A DNA stretch of 64,000 bases, from NCBI RefSeq assembly GCF_900113225.1, contig NZ_FOZE01000002.1, forward strand, positions 1,984,001 through 2,048,000, written 5' to 3'. The first letter of the stretch is position 1, and the number at the start of each line of letters is the position of its first letter. The notes beneath the pieces were generated by a model. It had not been told where the DNA came from. It saw only the letters and a program-made list of their open reading frames with translations, and searched no databases. Shown piece by piece: positions 50,983-60,661 of this stretch. This stretch comes from Mitsuaria sp. PDC51. GTDB lineage: Bacteria > Pseudomonadota > Gammaproteobacteria > Burkholderiales > Burkholderiaceae_C. Both the position numbers and the translations under genes were made by a program.

Positions 50983-52473
50983 ATGACCACCGCCCCGACA
51001 CCCACCGGACCCGCGACGCCCCCGGCGCTCCCGCCGGCCGGGGACCCTCGCGGCGCCCCTCTTTCCACGATTCCCACGACCACGACGCTGAACACCATGA
51101 ACGCGAACGACGCCACCCCCGCCGCCGACACCGCCACCTTCCGCGCGCTGATCCAGTCGCTGCCCGCGGACTTCCAGTGGGGCTCCGCGACCAGCGCCGC
51201 GCAGATCGAGGGCGCCGGCCGCGAGGACGGCAAGGGCGAGTCCATCTGGGACCGTTTCTGCGCCCAGCCGGGCCGCATCAAGGACGGCTCCAACATCGAC
51301 GTCGCCTGCGACCATTACCGCCGCTATCCGGAGGACGTGAAGCTGATGCGATGGCTGGGCCTGGACGCCTACCGCTTCTCGTTCTCCTGGCCGCGGGTGC
51401 AGCCGCTGGGCCGCGGCGCCTGGAACGAGGCCGGCTTCGATTTCTACGACCGCCTGATCGACGAGCTGCTCCAGGCCGGCATCAAGCCCAACGCGACCCT
51501 GTACCACTGGGACCTGCCGCAGGCGCTGGACGACTCGATCGGCGGGCTGCTGTCGTGCGAGGTGGTGCCGCTGTTCGCCGACTATGCCGCCGAGATCGCG
51601 CGCCGCTTCGGCGACCGGCTGGCGACGATCGCCACGCTGAACGAGCCGTGGTGCTCGGCGACGCTGGGCTACGAGACCGCGCAGTTCGCGCCCGGCCACA
51701 CGAACCGCGCCGAGGCCTACCAGGTCTCGCACCACCTGCTGATGATGCATGGCGCCGCGATGCAGGCCATGCGCGCGGTGGGCTCGAAGGCGCAGCTGGG
51801 CATCGTGCTCAACCACACGCCGTCCTTCCCGGCCGACCCGCTCAGCGAGGAGGACCGCCGCGCCGCGCGCATCGACGACGGCACCAACGTGCGCTGGTAC
51901 ATGGACCCGGTGTTCCGCGGCCAGTACCCGGCTGACATCGTGGAGTACCTCGGCGCCGACGCGCCGCGCGTGCAGGACGGCGACCTGGCGCTGATCCAGC
52001 AGCCGCTGGACTTCCTGGGCATCAACTTCTACACCCGCAGCGTGCTCAACGGCCGCCAGCAGTTCGTGACGCCGCCCGGGGAACTGGGCTTCACCGACAT
52101 GGGCTGGGAGATCTATCCGCAGGCGCTGACCCAGCACCTGCTGCGCATCACCCGCGAGTACACGCCGCCGCCGCTGGTCATCACCGAGAACGGCATGGCC
52201 AATGCCGACAGCATCGTCGACGGCCGCGTGCCCGACGCGGCGCGCATCGCCTACCTGCGCGGCCACCTCGAGGCGCTGGCCCAGGCGGTGGCGCTGGGCG
52301 CCGACGTGCGAGGCTACTTCTACTGGAGTCTGCTCGACAACTTCGAATGGAACTCGGGCTACCAGAAGCGCTTCGGCCTGTTCCACGTCGACTACGCGTC
52401 GCAGCAGCGCCTGGCCAAGGACAGCGCCCACTGGTACCGCGACGCGATCGCGGCCTTCAAGGCCGGGCGTTGA
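50983..52473 (+). CDS. bglB: GH1 beta-glucosidase
   Basis: A 496-residue glycoside hydrolase family 1 enzyme. The N-terminal signature is FQWGSATSAAQIEGA, the acid/base is E221 in TLNEPW and the nucleophile is E402 in VITENGMA. The aglycone region ends with YFYWSLLDNFEWNSGYQKRFGL. There is no signal peptide, so it cleaves imported beta-glucosides in the cytoplasm. The first 38 residues are a Pro/Thr-rich stretch; ATG 51097 is an alternative start that gives the usual family length. Confidence 0.93.
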   Translation: MTTAPTPTGPATPPALPPAGDPRGAPLSTIPTTTTLNTMNANDATPAADTATFRALIQSLPADFQWGSATSAAQIEGAGREDGKGESIWDRFCAQPGRIKDGSNIDVACDHYRRYPEDVKLMRWLGLDAYRFSFSWPRVQPLGRGAWNEAGFDFYDRLIDELLQAGIKPNATLYHWDLPQALDDSIGGLLSCEVVPLFADYAAEIARRFGDRLATIATLNEPWCSATLGYETAQFAPGHTNRAEAYQVSHHLLMMHGAAMQAMRAVGSKAQLGIVLNHTPSFPADPLSEEDRRAARIDDGTNVRWYMDPVFRGQYPADIVEYLGADAPRVQDGDLALIQQPLDFLGINFYTRSVLNGRQQFVTPPGELGFTDMGWEIYPQALTQHLLRITREYTPPPLVITENGMANADSIVDGRVPDAARIAYLRGHLEALAQAVALGADVRGYFYWSLLDNFEWNSGYQKRFGLFHVDYASQQRLAKDSAHWYRDAIAAFKAGR

Positions 52474-52619
52474 GCGCCAGGGGCTAAACATCGGGCGCGG
52501 CGTCACCGTCCGGCCCGACGCCGGGGCGGACTGTGGCAGCATCCGGGGCTTTCGCGCGCGGGGCGGGCACGGCTCCTGCCGCGTCGCGGAACGGAGGCAT
52601 CGGTGAAGGAGCAGAAGGC

Positions 52620-53615
52620 ATGAGTCAGGGCGGAACGGCGCCAATGCGGTTGCTGGCGGACGTGGGCGCGACGCATGTGCGCTTCGCCAGCCAGGGCGGT
52701 GCGGCGGAGCCGCTGCAACACGTCGCGCGCTACGTGTGCCGCGACTTCGACACGCTCGCGGACGCGATCTTCTATCACCTGCATCGCGAGGGCCTGCCCC
52801 GTCCGCGCAGCTGCGCGATCGGCATCGCCACCGCGGTCACCGGCGACCATGTCCGCATGACCAACCACCACTGGAGCTTCTCCACGCGGGCGCTGCAATC
52901 GGCGCTGGGCGCGGAGCGGGTCCTGGTGATCAACGACTTCACCGCGCTGGCGCTGGCGCTGCCGGTGCTGGGACCGCAGTCGATGCGCAAGGTCGGCGGC
53001 GGCGAGCCGGTGGCCGGCGCGGCCAAGGGACTGGTCGGGCCCGGGACCGGGCTCGGGGTGTCGGGGCTGCTGCGGTCCGACGACGGCGCCACGCAGGTCG
53101 CGGTCGGCGGGGAGGGCGGGCACGCCACGCTGTCGTCCTACGAGCCCGAGGAGCGGGCCGTGCTCGACCTGCTGCACCGGCGCTTCGGGCATGTGTCGGC
53201 GGAGCGGGCGGTGTCGGGGCCTGGCCTGGAAAACCTCTACATGGCGCTGGCCGAGCTGCGCGGGCTCAAGCTCGCCCCCGGCGAAGGCCGCGTCGCGCCG
53301 GCGATCACGGCGGCGGCGCTGGCGGGCGAGCCCTTCAGCAGCGAGGTCGTCACCATGTTCTGCGCGCTGCTGGGCGACATCGCCGGGCATGTCGCGCTCA
53401 CGCTGGGCGCGCGCGGTGGGCTCTACATCGGCGGCGGCATCGTGCCGCGACTGGGCGAGTGGTTCGACCGCAGCCCGTTCAGGGCGCGCTTCGAGTCCTG
53501 CGGCCGGCTGACGTCCTATTTGCGGGCGATCCCGACCTACGTCGTGCAGGAGGCGGATCAGGCGCCGTTGCTCGGGGCCAGTCGGGCGCTGGATCGGGAT
53601 GTGCTGACGCACTGA
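52620..53615 (+). CDS. glk: Glucokinase (Glk family)
   Basis: A 331-residue ATP-dependent glucokinase. Features are the phosphate-binding LLADVGATHVRFA, the catalytic Asp in LVINDFTALALALP, GPGTGLGVSGLL, the EGGHATLSSYEPEE stretch and LYIGGGIVPRL. It phosphorylates glucose released by the GH1 enzyme. ATG 52620 is preceded by GAAGGAG; an in-frame ATG at 52533 lacks such a site. It is the last gene of the glucoside locus. Confidence 0.92.
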   Translation: MSQGGTAPMRLLADVGATHVRFASQGGAAEPLQHVARYVCRDFDTLADAIFYHLHREGLPRPRSCAIGIATAVTGDHVRMTNHHWSFSTRALQSALGAERVLVINDFTALALALPVLGPQSMRKVGGGEPVAGAAKGLVGPGTGLGVSGLLRSDDGATQVAVGGEGGHATLSSYEPEERAVLDLLHRRFGHVSAERAVSGPGLENLYMALAELRGLKLAPGEGRVAPAITAAALAGEPFSSEVVTMFCALLGDIAGHVALTLGARGGLYIGGGIVPRLGEWFDRSPFRARFESCGRLTSYLRAIPTYVVQEADQAPLLGASRALDRDVLTH

Positions 53616-53778
53616 GGTCAGCTGGCGCTGAGACCGCCTACCTGCGCCGACCAGCGCGTTGGCCGCCAGGGCGCAGGATTCCCGCGGCAAGCGCCGGAAC
53701 CCCGCGCCCTGCCGTCCCCGATCACCGGCTCACTGCGCTGGGGCGGTGGCGGGCGGGGGGCTGGGCTCTGAAATGAAA

Positions 53779-53801
53779 AAAGCGGCCGGGATGGCCGCTT
53801 T
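53779..53801 (-). terminator. Terminator of the M13 peptidase gene
   Basis: AAAGCGGCC, loop, GGCCGCTTT, read on the minus strand with a TTTTTT run from 53781 to 53776. It lies 16 bp past the peptidase stop. Confidence 0.85.
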
Positions 53802-53816
53802 GTCGGGAGGTCCGGG

Positions 53817-55838
53817 TTACCAGATCCGGATGCGGTCCTCGCTGGGCTTGAACATCTTGTCGCCCGGCTTGGTCTTGAAGGCCTCGTGGAAGCCGTCGTG
53901 GTTGACGGCGGCGCCGTTGGCGCGGAACTCCGGCGGGGAATGCGGGTCGATGGTCAGGAGCTGCAGCTTGCGCTCTTCGCGCGCCTTCTCTCGCCAGGCC
54001 TGCGACCAGCCCATGAAGAAGCGCTGCTCGCCGGTGTAGCCGTCGATGACCGGCGCCGGCTTGCCGCCCAGTGAGCGCAGGTAGGCCTTGTAGGCGATCT
54101 GCAGGCCCGACAGGTCGGCGATGTTCTCGCCCAGCGTCAGCTTGCCGTTGAGGTGCTTGCCCGGGATCGGCTCGTAGCCCTCGTACTGCGCGACCAGCTT
54201 CGCGCCGATGGCGTCGAAGGCCTTGCGGTCGTCGTCGGTCCACCAGTTGCGGAGCTTGCCGTCGCCATCGAACTGGCTGCCCTGGTCGTCGAAGCCGTGG
54301 CTGATCTCATGCCCGATGACCGCGCCGATCGCGCCGTAGTTCACCGCGTCGTCGGCCTTCGTGTTGTAGAAGGGCGGCTGCAGGATGGCGGCGGGGAAGA
54401 CGATCTCGTTGAGGGTCGGGTTGTAGTAGGCGTTGACCGTCTGCGGCGTCATCAGCCACTCGCGGCGATCGACCGGCTTGCTGGCCTTGGCGGCCTGGCG
54501 CTTCCACTCGAAGGTGGCCGCGCGCAGGTTGTTGCCCACCGGGTCGCCAGCCTTGACCTCCAGCGCGCCGTAGTCGCGCCAGACATCGGGGTAGCCGATC
54601 TTGACCATGTACTTGGACAGCTTGTCCTGGGCCTGCGCCTTGGTGGCGGGCGTCATCCAGCTGAGCTTGTCGATGGACTCCTTGTAGGAGGCCAGCAGGT
54701 TGTTGACCAGCTGCAGCATCCGGGCCTTGTCGGCGGCCGGGAAGTAGCGCTTGACGTAGACCTCGCCGACCGCCTCGCCGAGCGCGCCGTTGACGTTGCC
54801 CACCGCCTGCTGCCAGCGCGGCAGCGGGCTCTTCGCGCCGGTCAGTGCCGCGCCGTGGAACTGGAAGTGGGCGTCGCGGTAGACCTTGGGCAGCGTCGAC
54901 GCATTGGCGTCGATGGCGCGGAAGCTGAGGTAGAGCTTGAGGTCCTCCAGCGGTGCCTCGCCCAGGAGCTTGGCCGCGCCGGTGAGGTAGCTCGGCTGCG
55001 AGGCGGACAGCTTGTCCAGGCCCGGCAGGGAGGCCCCGGTGAAGAAGGCGTTCCAGTCGAAGCCCGGCGCCTTCTGCGCCAGCTCGGCCGGCGTCATCGG
55101 GTTGTAGGTCTTCTGCGGATCGCGCAGCGAGACCTTGTCCCACTGCACCTCGGCCAGACGCTCCTCGAGCGCCAGCACCCGCTGCGCGCTGCCGGCCGGA
55201 TCGGCGATGCCGGCGGCCTTGGCCAGCGTCTGCAGGTAGTCGAGGTAGGCGGCGCGGGCCTTGGCCAGGCGCTCGTCGTCCTTCTTGAGGTAGTAGTCGC
55301 GGTCGGGCAGGCCCAGGCCGCCCTGCCAGGTCTGCAGGCGGTTGATGGTGGGGTCCTGGTAGTCGGCCTCGATGCCCAGCGGCACCGGGGTGTCGAGGAC
55401 ACCGGTCTGCGCGCCCAGCCAGGTCGCGAGCTGCGTGCGCGTCTGGATCGCGGCGATGCTGTCCAGCAGCGGCTTGATCGGGGCCAGGCCAGCCTTGTCG
55501 ATCGCCGCGGTGTTCATGTAGGCGGCGTAGTAGTCGCCGATCTTCTGCTCGACGCTGCCGCCCTGGGCCTTCTTCTTCGACAGGTCCTCGATGATGGCGC
55601 GGGCACGCTTGTCGGAGAGGTCCGCCAGCAGGTGGAAGGCGCCGTAGGAGGCCTTGTCCGCGGGGATCTCGGTGGTCGACAGCCAATGGCCGTTGGCGGC
55701 GCGGAACAGGTCGTCCTGGGGACGCACGGTCTTGTCGTAGCCCTTCAGGTCGAGGCCCGATTGCGGCTGCGCCGCCATCGCGAGGCCGCTCAGCTGCATC
55801 AGCAGGGCGAGGGTGGTGAGGCGGAGGACGTTCTTCAT
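53817..55838 (-). CDS. M13-family (neprilysin-like) metallopeptidase
   Basis: A 673-residue exported zinc peptidase. The signal peptide ends near GLAMAAQP. Catalytic features are H510-E511-x-x-H514 in HEISHGFDDQG, zinc ligand E571 in GENIADLSG and the substrate-binding NAYYNP. It ends with the family's C-terminal Trp (RIRIW). Such enzymes cut peptides in the periplasm or outside the cell. An in-frame ATG at 55895 is possible, but 55838 begins a normal signal peptide. It appears monocistronic with its own terminator. Confidence 0.93.
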   Translation of the reverse strand: MKNVLRLTTLALLMQLSGLAMAAQPQSGLDLKGYDKTVRPQDDLFRAANGHWLSTTEIPADKASYGAFHLLADLSDKRARAIIEDLSKKKAQGGSVEQKIGDYYAAYMNTAAIDKAGLAPIKPLLDSIAAIQTRTQLATWLGAQTGVLDTPVPLGIEADYQDPTINRLQTWQGGLGLPDRDYYLKKDDERLAKARAAYLDYLQTLAKAAGIADPAGSAQRVLALEERLAEVQWDKVSLRDPQKTYNPMTPAELAQKAPGFDWNAFFTGASLPGLDKLSASQPSYLTGAAKLLGEAPLEDLKLYLSFRAIDANASTLPKVYRDAHFQFHGAALTGAKSPLPRWQQAVGNVNGALGEAVGEVYVKRYFPAADKARMLQLVNNLLASYKESIDKLSWMTPATKAQAQDKLSKYMVKIGYPDVWRDYGALEVKAGDPVGNNLRAATFEWKRQAAKASKPVDRREWLMTPQTVNAYYNPTLNEIVFPAAILQPPFYNTKADDAVNYGAIGAVIGHEISHGFDDQGSQFDGDGKLRNWWTDDDRKAFDAIGAKLVAQYEGYEPIPGKHLNGKLTLGENIADLSGLQIAYKAYLRSLGGKPAPVIDGYTGEQRFFMGWSQAWREKAREERKLQLLTIDPHSPPEFRANGAAVNHDGFHEAFKTKPGDKMFKPSEDRIRIW

Positions 55839-55973
55839 CGCAAGCAGATCTGGAGTGCGGGCCGGGCCCGTCGGAGCCGGAAGCCTATGCCACAAGGCAG
55901 ACCCGTGACAAAAGCCATGAGGCCGCTTGTGGCGGCCGTCGCACCGGGGCTTTCCAGCTTGCCGGCAGGCCCT

Positions 55974-56951
55974 TCAAGTGGCTGGACAACGCCTGTCGGC
56001 ACCGGTCGCCGCCCGCGTCTTCACGCCCTCTTGAGGCGTGGGGCGCGCGGCCGGCGCGGGAGCGCGCGTGCTCAGGGTCAGCGCCGTGATCACCAGCGCC
56101 GCGCCGATCCACTCCTGCGCCGCCGGATGCTGGCCGAGCGCGACGCTCATCAGCAGCGCCGACACCGGCACGCCATTGAGGAACAGCGTGCCGCGCGACG
56201 CGCCGAGTTGCCGCACGCCGAAGTTGAAGGCCACGACCGCGGCGACAGTGGGCACCGCGGCGATGTAGAGCAGGTGCGGCGCGACCGGCGTCAGGTCCTG
56301 CCAGGTGGGCGCGTTGACCCAGCCACCGGCCGTCATGGCGACGGCGAAGAGCAGTTGCCACGGCAGCGCCGCGATCGCGGTCAGGCCGGTGTATTCCAGC
56401 GGGCTCAGCGTGGGGAGCCGGGCCGCGCCGCGGGTGTAGAGCACCCAGCCGATCGTGCCCAGCAGCGTCAGCGCGTCGCCCAGCAGCATGTGGGGCGGAC
56501 CGTCGCCGCGGCCGAGCACGCCCGACACCATCACCACGCCGCCCAGCGCCAGCACCGCCGCGCCGGCCACGCCCAGGCCCGGCCGGTGGCCGTCCAGCAG
56601 CCAGCGCAGCAGGATCGTCGTCATCGGCATCGTGGCCATCAGCACCGCGCCGTGCGAGGGCAGGGACAGCTTCAGGCCCTCCAGCACCAGCACGCCGAAG
56701 AAGCCGTAGCCCAGCACGCCGTGGCCGGTGAGCGTGCCCCAGTGCGTCCTCAGCTTGTCCCAGGGGCGCTGGCCGAAGCGCATCACCAGCAGCGTCATGC
56801 CGACGCCGGCCAGCAGGTAGCGGACCGCGGTGAACCAGACCGGATCCAACCGTCCCAGCACCGGCTTGCCGACGAGGAACAGGCTGCCCCAGGAAATCGC
56901 CGCGAACAGCATCGCGACGGTGGCGGCAATGGGAGAGGAGGTGGGCGTCAT
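55974..56951 (-). CDS. EamA/DMT-family transporter
   Basis: A 325-residue membrane protein with ten helices in two EamA repeats, starting TVAMLFAAISWGSLFLVGKP, and a Pro/Ala-rich C-terminal tail. The substrate is unknown. It is divergent from the LysR gene at 57088, with 136 bp between, the classical arrangement for a LysR-controlled exporter. Confidence 0.85.
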   Translation of the reverse strand: MTPTSSPIAATVAMLFAAISWGSLFLVGKPVLGRLDPVWFTAVRYLLAGVGMTLLVMRFGQRPWDKLRTHWGTLTGHGVLGYGFFGVLVLEGLKLSLPSHGAVLMATMPMTTILLRWLLDGHRPGLGVAGAAVLALGGVVMVSGVLGRGDGPPHMLLGDALTLLGTIGWVLYTRGAARLPTLSPLEYTGLTAIAALPWQLLFAVAMTAGGWVNAPTWQDLTPVAPHLLYIAAVPTVAAVVAFNFGVRQLGASRGTLFLNGVPVSALLMSVALGQHPAAQEWIGAALVITALTLSTRAPAPAARPTPQEGVKTRAATGADRRCPAT

Positions 56952-57087
56952 GGCGACCGGCCTTCTTGGCAACTGCGATGGAGGGCAGTCTGGGCGCCGC
57001 CCCGCGCGCGGTCCATGCGCTTGTTTGGAACAGGCGTTTGAAGAATCCGAACGCCGCCGGCCCGGCGGCTGGTCACAATCCCGCCCC

Positions 57088-57966
57088 ATGGAGCTGTACC
57101 AGCTGAAGAGCTTTCTGGCCGTCGTGGCCGAACGGAACCTGACCCGCGCCGCGGAGAAGGTGTTCACCAGCGTGCCCGCCGTCAGCGCGCAGATCAAGGC
57201 GCTGGAGGAGGAGCTGGGCGTGCAGCTGTTCGAGCGCAGCTCGCGCGGCATGACGCTGACGACCGCCGGCGAGAAGCTGGCCGAGGAGGCGCGCCGCACG
57301 CTCGACGCGGCGCAGCGCCTGCGCCAGGCCGCCGCGCAGATCCGTGGCGAGGTGCAGGGGCGGCTGCGCATGGGCACCGTCACCGACCCGCTGGCGCTGC
57401 GCCTGGGCGAGGTGCTGGTGAAGCTGGCGGAGCGCCATCCCGGCATCGGGCTGCAGCTGATGCAGCGCCTGTCGCTGCACAGCGTGCAGGCGCTGCGCCG
57501 CGGAGAGGTCGACTGCGCTTACGTGCTCTACGACGGCGAGGCGGCCGACGGGCTGGTGGTCGAGCGCCTGCGCCGGATGGAGCTGGCCGTGGCGGTGCCG
57601 CGCCGCTTCGCCGACCGGGAGTGGCCGGTGTCGCGGGAGGCGCTGCTGTCGCTGCCCTGGATCGGCACGCCGCCCGACTGCGGTTTGCGTCCGGCCGCCG
57701 AGCGGCTGTTCCAGAGCGCCGGCCGCGAGCCGCCGCACAGCCTGATGGCGGAGACCGAGGCCGCCGTGCGTGGCATGGTCGCCAGCGGCCTGGGCGCCGC
57801 AGTGCTACGCAAGGACCAGGCGCAGGCGGCGGTCGACGCCGGCGAGCTGCGCATCTGGCCGCATTGGCAGGACGAGACCTGGCTGTGCTGGCTCCAGCAG
57901 GAACAGGCCGAGGACCACGCGCTGCAGGCGCTGCGCGAACTGGTGCACGAGGTCTGGCAGGACTGA
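57088..57966 (+). CDS. LysR-family transcriptional regulator
   Basis: A 292-residue regulator. The N-terminal HTH contains LKSFLAVVAERNLTRAAEKV and VSAQIKALEEELGVQLFER. The substrate-binding domain follows from about residue 90. It is divergent from the EamA transporter and probably controls it and itself. The effector is unknown. Confidence 0.9.
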   Translation: MELYQLKSFLAVVAERNLTRAAEKVFTSVPAVSAQIKALEEELGVQLFERSSRGMTLTTAGEKLAEEARRTLDAAQRLRQAAAQIRGEVQGRLRMGTVTDPLALRLGEVLVKLAERHPGIGLQLMQRLSLHSVQALRRGEVDCAYVLYDGEAADGLVVERLRRMELAVAVPRRFADREWPVSREALLSLPWIGTPPDCGLRPAAERLFQSAGREPPHSLMAETEAAVRGMVASGLGAAVLRKDQAQAAVDAGELRIWPHWQDETWLCWLQQEQAEDHALQALRELVHEVWQD

Positions 57967-58078
57967 TCCCGCCGTGGCGTCCGATGCGTCGCCATCCTTC
58001 TGAGGCCCACCGGGGCGCTCCCCGCCCATGCCAAGCCGCGGCACGGAGGGTCCGGGCGGTCGTCAGGGGCTTTTTCGA

Positions 58079-58090
58079 CCGACCGGTCGG
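58079..58090. promoter_or_regulatory. 12-bp perfect palindrome, operator candidate
   Basis: CCGACCGGTCGG lies 36 bp before the enoyl-CoA hydratase start. Palindromes of this type are common TetR-family operators in fatty-acid and aromatic-acid CoA pathways; no matching regulator gene lies in this part of the window. Confidence 0.45.
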
Positions 58091-58126
58091 GCTGCGATAC
58101 TCCGCCGATCACAAGGAGACTCGCAC

Positions 58127-58936
58127 GTGGAAACCCTGCAGATGGCGACCGATGCGCGCGGCGTGACGCGCGTGACGATGAACCGGCCCGAGGTGTTCAA
58201 CGCCTTCGACGAGGCCATGATCGCGGACCTCGACGCCGCCTTCGACCGCCTGGGCCGGGACCCCGCCGTGCGGATCGTCGTGCTCGAAGGTGCGGGCAAG
58301 GCCTTCAGCGCCGGCGCCGACCTCCAGTGGATGAAGCGCGCGTCGGAAGCGACGCAGGATTGGAACGTCGAGGACGCGCGCCGCTTCGCCGCCATGCTGG
58401 ACCGCATCGCGCGCTGCCCCAAGCCGACGATCGCCAAGGTCCACGGCGTGGCGCTGGGCGGCGGCGTGGGCCTGACCCTCGCCTGCGACATCGCCGTCGC
58501 CGCGGCGGGCGCGCAGTTCGCGGTCAGCGAGGCGCGCTTCGGCATCCTGCCGTCGGTCATCGGTCCCTATGTGATCAATGCCGTCGGCCCGCGCGAGGCG
58601 CGCCGGCTCGCGCTCACCGCCAGCCGCATTCCCGCCGCCGAGGCGCTGCGCATCGGCCTGCTGCACGAGGTCGTGGAGAGCGACGCTGCCGGCGGGCTCG
58701 ATGCGGCCGTCGAGCGCTGGGTCGCGGAGCTGTTGATGAACGGCCCGCAGGCGCAGGCCGAGATCAAGGCGCTGTTCGCGCAACTCGACGTGGGGCCGGT
58801 GGACGGCGAGGTGCGTGAACTCACCGCGCAGACCATCGCCCGCGTGCGCATGGGGGCCGAAGCCAAGGAAGGCTTCGCGGCCTTCCTGGGCAAGCGCCCC
58901 GCTGCCTGGGTGCCGAAGACCGACGCGGCGTCCTGA
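58127..58936 (+). CDS. Enoyl-CoA hydratase/isomerase-family protein
   Basis: A 269-residue crotonase-fold enzyme. Oxyanion-hole loops are FSAGADLQWM and HGVALGGGVGLTLACD. The Glu in FAVSEARFGILP is the usual second-site residue. GTG 58127 is preceded by AAGGAG at the correct distance. It hydrates 2-enoyl-CoA; the resemblance is to the methylglutaconyl-CoA and short-chain hydratase subgroup. A PaaH-type dehydrogenase follows 132 bp later, the next beta-oxidation step. Confidence 0.87.
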   Translation: METLQMATDARGVTRVTMNRPEVFNAFDEAMIADLDAAFDRLGRDPAVRIVVLEGAGKAFSAGADLQWMKRASEATQDWNVEDARRFAAMLDRIARCPKPTIAKVHGVALGGGVGLTLACDIAVAAAGAQFAVSEARFGILPSVIGPYVINAVGPREARRLALTASRIPAAEALRIGLLHEVVESDAAGGLDAAVERWVAELLMNGPQAQAEIKALFAQLDVGPVDGEVRELTAQTIARVRMGAEAKEGFAAFLGKRPAAWVPKTDAAS

Positions 58937-59068
58937 CCTCAGGATCGATCGCCGGATGCGCGCGGCCAGCATTCGGGGTCCGGCCTCGGGTGCCCCGGCG
59001 CTGACGCCCGCGGGACTGACGCGCAGCGGCCACGCGCACAAGATTCGAAACAGATGATGGAGACAGCA

Positions 59069-60592
59069 ATGACGGCATCGACGGGAACCTGGCGCATCGC
59101 GAGCGCCGACGCGGCGCGGGCACCGGTGGCGGTGATCGGCGCCGGCGTGATGGGCGCGGGCATCGCGCAGGTGGCGGCGCAGGCGGGCCATCCGGTCCGG
59201 CTGATGGACCTGCGCGAAGGCGCCGCCGCGGCGGCGATCGCCCAAATCGGCAAGGCGCTCGACGGCTTGGTGGCGAAGGGCCGCATGGAACAAGACGCGC
59301 GCGACGCGGTGCTGGCGCGCCTGTCGCCGGCGGCCTCGACCGCGGAGCTGGCGGACGCCGCGCTCGTCATCGAGGTGATCGTCGAGAAGCTCGAACCCAA
59401 GCAGGCGCTGCTGCGCGAGCTCGACGCGCTGCTGCCGCCCGATGCGCTGATCGCGTCCAACACCTCGTCGATCAGCATCACCGCGCTGGCCAACGGCATG
59501 GCGAACCCGCGCCGGCTCGTCGGCATGCACTTCTTCAACCCGGTGCCGCTGATGAAGCTGGTCGAGGTCGTCTGGGGCGCGGAGACGGATGCCTCCGCCG
59601 CGCGGGCGATCGAGGCGCTGTCGCGCCGCTGGGGCAAGACGCCGGTGCATGCGAAGTCGACGCCCGGCTTCATCGTCAACCGCATCGCGCGCCCGTATTA
59701 CGCAGAGACGCTGCAGCTGCTGCAGGAGCAGGCCGGCAGTCCGGCCCAGCTCGATCGCGCGCTGCGCGGCGCCGGCTTCCGCATGGGGCCTTGCGAGCTG
59801 ATGGACTTGATCGGCCACGACACCAACTACCTGGTCACGCAGTCGGTCTTCGAGGCCAACTTCGGCGACAAGCGCTATCAGCCTTCGCTGGTGCAGAAGG
59901 CGCTCGTCGATGGCGGCCGCCTCGGGCGCAAGGCGGGGAAGGGCTTCTACGAGGGCACGCCCGAGAACGCCGCGGCCGTCGCGGTGATCGATGGCGACGT
60001 CGGCGCGGTGACCTTGTCGGGTCGCGGCCCGCTGGTGGAGCTGCTGGGCGACTGGATGGCGACCCGAGGCCTCACGTTCGAGCGCGACGAGACGGCCGAC
60101 TGGCAGGGCGTCGCGGTCGAAGGCGTCCAGCTGCATTTCACGCGCGGACGCTGCGCCGCACAGCTCGCGCGGGAGCGCAGCCAACCCGGCCTCGCGGTGA
60201 TCGATTGGCCGCTCGCGCCCGATCGGATCGAGGGGCTGGCGATCGCCTTCGGGCCGCGCGTGGACAACGTCCAGCAGACCCATGCCGAGACGCTGCTGCG
60301 GCGCCTCGGCTGGGAGCCGCTGGTGCTGCGCGACGTGCCGGGCCTGGCCGTCGCCCGCACGATCGCGATGCTGATCAACGAGGGCGCCGATGCCGTCTGG
60401 CAGGGCGTCTGCGACGAGGCCGGCGCGGACACCGCGATGAAGCTGGGCGTGAACTATCCCGCCGGGCCCTTCGAGTGGCTCGCGCAACTGGGTGCGCCGC
60501 TCGTGGTCGATGCGCTCGCGGGGCTCTTCGAGGCCTATCGCAGCGAGCGGTACCGGATCAGCCCGCTGCTGCGCCAGCGTCTCTGGGCCTGA
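59069..60592 (+). CDS. paaH: 3-hydroxyacyl-CoA dehydrogenase, PaaH type
   Basis: A 507-residue enzyme. The NAD-binding motif is VAVIGAGVMGAGIAQVAAQAG, the catalytic region is VGMHFFNPVPLMKLVEVV, and two copies of the C-terminal 3HCDH domain follow (GFIVNRIARPYYAETL, then VARTIAMLINEGADA). The double domain and length are those of phenylacetate-pathway PaaH/PaaC, which oxidises 3-hydroxyadipyl-CoA. Start 59069 has GGAGA upstream; ATGs at 59054 and 59057 lack it. A bidirectional terminator follows. Confidence 0.88.
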   Translation: MTASTGTWRIASADAARAPVAVIGAGVMGAGIAQVAAQAGHPVRLMDLREGAAAAAIAQIGKALDGLVAKGRMEQDARDAVLARLSPAASTAELADAALVIEVIVEKLEPKQALLRELDALLPPDALIASNTSSISITALANGMANPRRLVGMHFFNPVPLMKLVEVVWGAETDASAARAIEALSRRWGKTPVHAKSTPGFIVNRIARPYYAETLQLLQEQAGSPAQLDRALRGAGFRMGPCELMDLIGHDTNYLVTQSVFEANFGDKRYQPSLVQKALVDGGRLGRKAGKGFYEGTPENAAAVAVIDGDVGAVTLSGRGPLVELLGDWMATRGLTFERDETADWQGVAVEGVQLHFTRGRCAAQLARERSQPGLAVIDWPLAPDRIEGLAIAFGPRVDNVQQTHAETLLRRLGWEPLVLRDVPGLAVARTIAMLINEGADAVWQGVCDEAGADTAMKLGVNYPAGPFEWLAQLGAPLVVDALAGLFEAYRSERYRISPLLRQRLWA

Positions 60593-60620
60593 ACGCGACC
60601 CTGTCGGTCCGGAAATGAAA

Positions 60621-60640
60621 AAGCGCCCCTCGGGGCGCTT
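60621..60640. terminator. Bidirectional terminator between paaH and the IclR gene
   Basis: AAGCGCCCCTCGGGGCGCTT is a self-complementary hairpin flanked by A-rich sequence on the left and TTCTTCG on the right, serving the two convergent genes. Confidence 0.85.
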
Positions 60641-60661
60641 CTTCGTTGAGCCGCAACGGCC

